Position numbers and translations under genes: made by a program
Source: Bryobacterales bacterium
GTDB taxonomy: Bacteria > Acidobacteriota > Terriglobia > Bryobacterales > Bryobacteraceae
NCBI GenBank assembly: GCA_025462985.1
Contig: JAOAPP010000071.1
Coordinates: 1-7,271, forward strand
Direction: 5' to 3'
Length of the DNA stretch: 7,271 nucleotides
Notes under the pieces: model-generated
What the model was told of the DNA's origin: nothing
Databases searched by the model: none
Seen by the model: the letters and a program-made list of their open reading frames with translations, nothing else
Shown here: positions 6,437 to 7,271 of the stretch, one piece after another
How positions within the stretch are numbered: position 1 is the stretch's first letter
How the letters are laid out: every line of letters starts with the position of its first letter

Positions 6437-6454
6437 CCGCCAATGGGATGGCGG
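6437..6454. repeat. Short GC hairpin downstream of the exported-protein gene
   Basis: CCGCCA (6437-6442) pairs with TGGCGG (6449-6454) around ATGGGA. A competing pairing, ATTGG (6428-6432) with CCAAT (6440-6444), overlaps it. There is no T-run, so this is not a typical intrinsic terminator, although it is the first stable stem after the stop codon at 6372. Confidence 0.4.
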
Positions 6455-6474
6455 CGGGTAAGCGGTACTTGGTA

Positions 6475-6508
6475 CGTGAATGCACCGAATTGCGATTCGG
6501 GATTCACG
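6475..6508. repeat. 13-bp two-part hairpin in the spacer before the ATP-grasp tail
   Basis: An outer stem CGTGAAT (6475-6481) pairs with ATTCACG (6502-6508), and an inner stem CCGAAT (6485-6490) pairs with ATTCGG (6495-6500) around a TGCG loop. A small GCA/G internal loop separates the two stems. The 8-mer GATTCACG recurs at 6527-6534. It is the strongest inverted repeat I found in the window and lies in a gene-free stretch (6373-6550). Possible identities are a REP-like element, a mobile-element end or a small structured RNA. Confidence 0.55.
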
Positions 6509-6538
6509 ACCCGGCCCATTCCGACCGATTCACGGATG

Positions 6539-6553
6539 AAGGAGGAAATAGTG
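6539..6553 (+). promoter_or_regulatory. Consensus Shine-Dalgarno with GTG start, in frame with the ATP-grasp tail
   Basis: AAGGAGG (6539-6545) is followed after 5 nt by GTG (6551-6553). The GTG is in the same frame as the ATP-grasp C-terminal fragment and would add 16 unrelated residues (SPVPPGVESVVALGV after the initiator) before LGGAHISD. It could give the orphaned tail its own translation start. Confidence 0.5.
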
Positions 6554-6950
6554 TCTCCGGTTCCCCCAGGTGTTGAGAGCGTGGTTGCGCTCGGAGTGCT
6601 GGGTGGAGCGCACATTTCCGATCTCATCGAAGCGGCGAGCGGCACCAATCTGTGGTCCGAGTGGGCGAAGCTTGAAATAGCGGCGGCCACAGGCCAGCAT
6701 TATGTTCTGCCGAATGTGAAGAAGCATTTCGCGGGCCTCCTTGTTTCCCCGGCTCGGGAAGAGGCACCCGGACACCTCATCGTTCTCCGACCCGGAGGTG
6801 GTCTGGCGCATGAAACGCGCGCATCACATCGGCCTGATTGTGGAATCAGAGGACCCCAGCCGCGTCGAGCAACTGCTGGGGCAATACACGGAGCGGGTAC
6901 GGCGCGAGTTCCACACCTCCGCCCCAGCTCGTGAAACGGCGGGACACTAA
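6551..6950 (+). pseudogene. ATP-grasp domain protein, C-terminal fragment with +1 frameshift
   Basis: This is the missing end of the protein whose core lies at 3114-3689. GGAHISDLIEAASG (from 6602), then NLWSEWAKLEIAAATGQHYV and FAGLLVSPAREE, read in one frame up to about 6763. RHPDTSSFSDPEVVWRMK, then AHHIGLIVES and VEQLLGQYTERVRREFHTSAP, continue in the next frame to TAA at 6948-6950. Removing one C from the CCC at 6766-6768 would join them as E-A-P-D-T-S-S-F, matching the family pattern E-W-P-D-T-S. Without that correction the first frame runs on to 6934 as unrelated residues. Residues encoded before 6599 do not resemble ATP-grasp proteins. The split from the core, the unrelated upstream sequence and the frameshift all mark this as a pseudogene, although a GTG with a consensus ribosome site at 6551 could still express a short product. 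Confidence 0.8.
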
Positions 6951-6973
6951 GGATGAACTAGGATGCTAGCCTG

Positions 6974-7271
6974 ATGTCGATGCGTGGATTGAACGCTGTC
7001 CTTTACACTTCGGGCGCTGTCCTCAGTGGTGCATCCGCCGTCGCGGCTTACGGCGTGGTGAACAAGTCGTCTCAACTGTTCGGACCGTCAGTTTTTCGCG
7101 GTCCCGGGAACCGAAGATCCATCGCGTTGACCTTCGACGACGGCCCGAGCGAAGGCACGCTACGGCTTCTGGACTACCTCGCCAATGAAGGAATCAAGGC
7201 GACGTTCTTCCAGTGCGGAATGAATGTCCTGCGGCACCCATTGATCGCCGGCAAAGTCGCTGCCGCCGGGC
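6974..7271 (+). CDS. Polysaccharide deacetylase (NodB-homology), 5' part, runs off window
   Basis: The first 99 residues of a carbohydrate esterase family 4-type deacetylase, which removes N- or O-acetyl groups from polysaccharides such as peptidoglycan or exopolysaccharide using a divalent metal. The frame is open to the window edge. Residues 8-28 are hydrophobic and small-residue rich (AVLYTSGAVLSGASAVAAYG), suggesting a membrane anchor or uncleaved signal. ALTFDDGPSEGT (51-62) is NodB motif 1, with catalytic-base D55 and metal-ligand D56. KATFFQCG (75-82) is the following beta strand; motif 2 with the metal histidines lies beyond the edge. ATG at 6974 follows AGGA (6960-6963) by 10 nt, and ATG at 6980 is an alternative start. 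It begins 23 bp after the ATP-grasp tail on the same strand, suggesting that the intact ancestor gene pair was cotranscribed. No defect is visible. Confidence 0.88.
   Translation, partial: MSMRGLNAVLYTSGAVLSGASAVAAYGVVNKSSQLFGPSVFRGPGNRRSIALTFDDGPSEGTLRLLDYLANEGIKATFFQCGMNVLRHPLIAGKVAAAG

Noticed and set aside
5730..6453. 11-mer ATGGGATGGCG at 5730-5740 and 6443-6453 flanking the exported-protein gene
   Set aside because: The match does not extend on either side, and several 11-mer repeats are expected by chance in 7 kb.
3690..6598. A group II intron splitting the ATP-grasp gene
   Set aside because: There is no reverse transcriptase or maturase and no domain V-like hairpin at the right edge. 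The segment carries ordinary genes on both strands.
3685..6602. Target-site duplication or terminal inverted repeats bounding the 2.9-kb insertion
   Set aside because: I compared the sequence at 3685-3710 with 6580-6602 on both strands and saw no shared direct repeat of 5 bp or more at the edges and no inverted ends.
6397..6690. Minus-strand 97-codon frame over the spacer and ATP-grasp tail
   Set aside because: It overlaps clear ATP-grasp coding sequence on the other strand and matches nothing I recognise. The hairpin at 6475-6508 explains some of its apparent pattern.
1..7271. CRISPR arrays, tRNA or rRNA genes, toxin-antitoxin pairs, phage or defence genes
   Set aside because: No regularly spaced repeats, cloverleaf-like segments or characteristic motifs were found on either strand.

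Overview
The window looks like a bacterial chromosomal segment of moderately high GC. The gene mix fits a soil Acidobacteriota-type genome: a large-subunit catalase, a Tat-exported molybdoenzyme with a cytochrome b561 partner, a DUF72 protein, an ATP-grasp protein beside a polysaccharide deacetylase, and an IS66 remnant. This assignment is an inference from gene content and remembered homologs; there is no rRNA or other marker to confirm it.

Layout. (1) 1-897, plus strand: the C-terminal part of a large catalase, ending 2 bp from a convergent operon. (2) 3043/3100-900, minus strand: a tightly packed three-gene unit of cytochrome b561-type membrane subunit, Tat-exported sulfite-oxidase-family molybdoenzyme, and DUF72 protein. 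The first pair overlaps by 4 bp (ATGA) and the second pair is 3 bp apart. (3) 3114-6950, plus strand overall: the wreck of an ATP-grasp ligase-like gene. Its ATP-binding core lies at 3114-3689 and its C-terminal end about 2.9 kb away at 6599-6950. That distal piece also carries a one-base frameshift. The N-terminal domain is missing. (4) Between the two halves (about 3690-6598): an intact PLP-dependent threonine/serine dehydratase-like gene, an IS66 transposase tail, a hypothetical gene broken into three reading frames, a 291-bp stretch with hairpins, an intact small exported protein, and a hairpin-rich spacer. (5) 6974-7271, plus strand: the start of a polysaccharide deacetylase that runs off the window.

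How the parts relate. The minus-strand operon is a self-consistent periplasmic redox module: the membrane b-type cytochrome would pass quinol electrons to the exported Mo enzyme. With the catalase next door, an oxidative-damage role is possible but not shown. The 3.7-6.6 kb segment reads as an insertion or rearrangement patch that split the ATP-grasp gene and collected debris while keeping two intact-looking genes. No CRISPR array, tRNA, rRNA or recognisable defence system was seen. The most notable signals are the split ATP-grasp gene, the three-frame relic at 5193-5565, a perfect palindrome in the divergent promoter region, and strong unexplained hairpins at 5670-5744 and 6475-6508.
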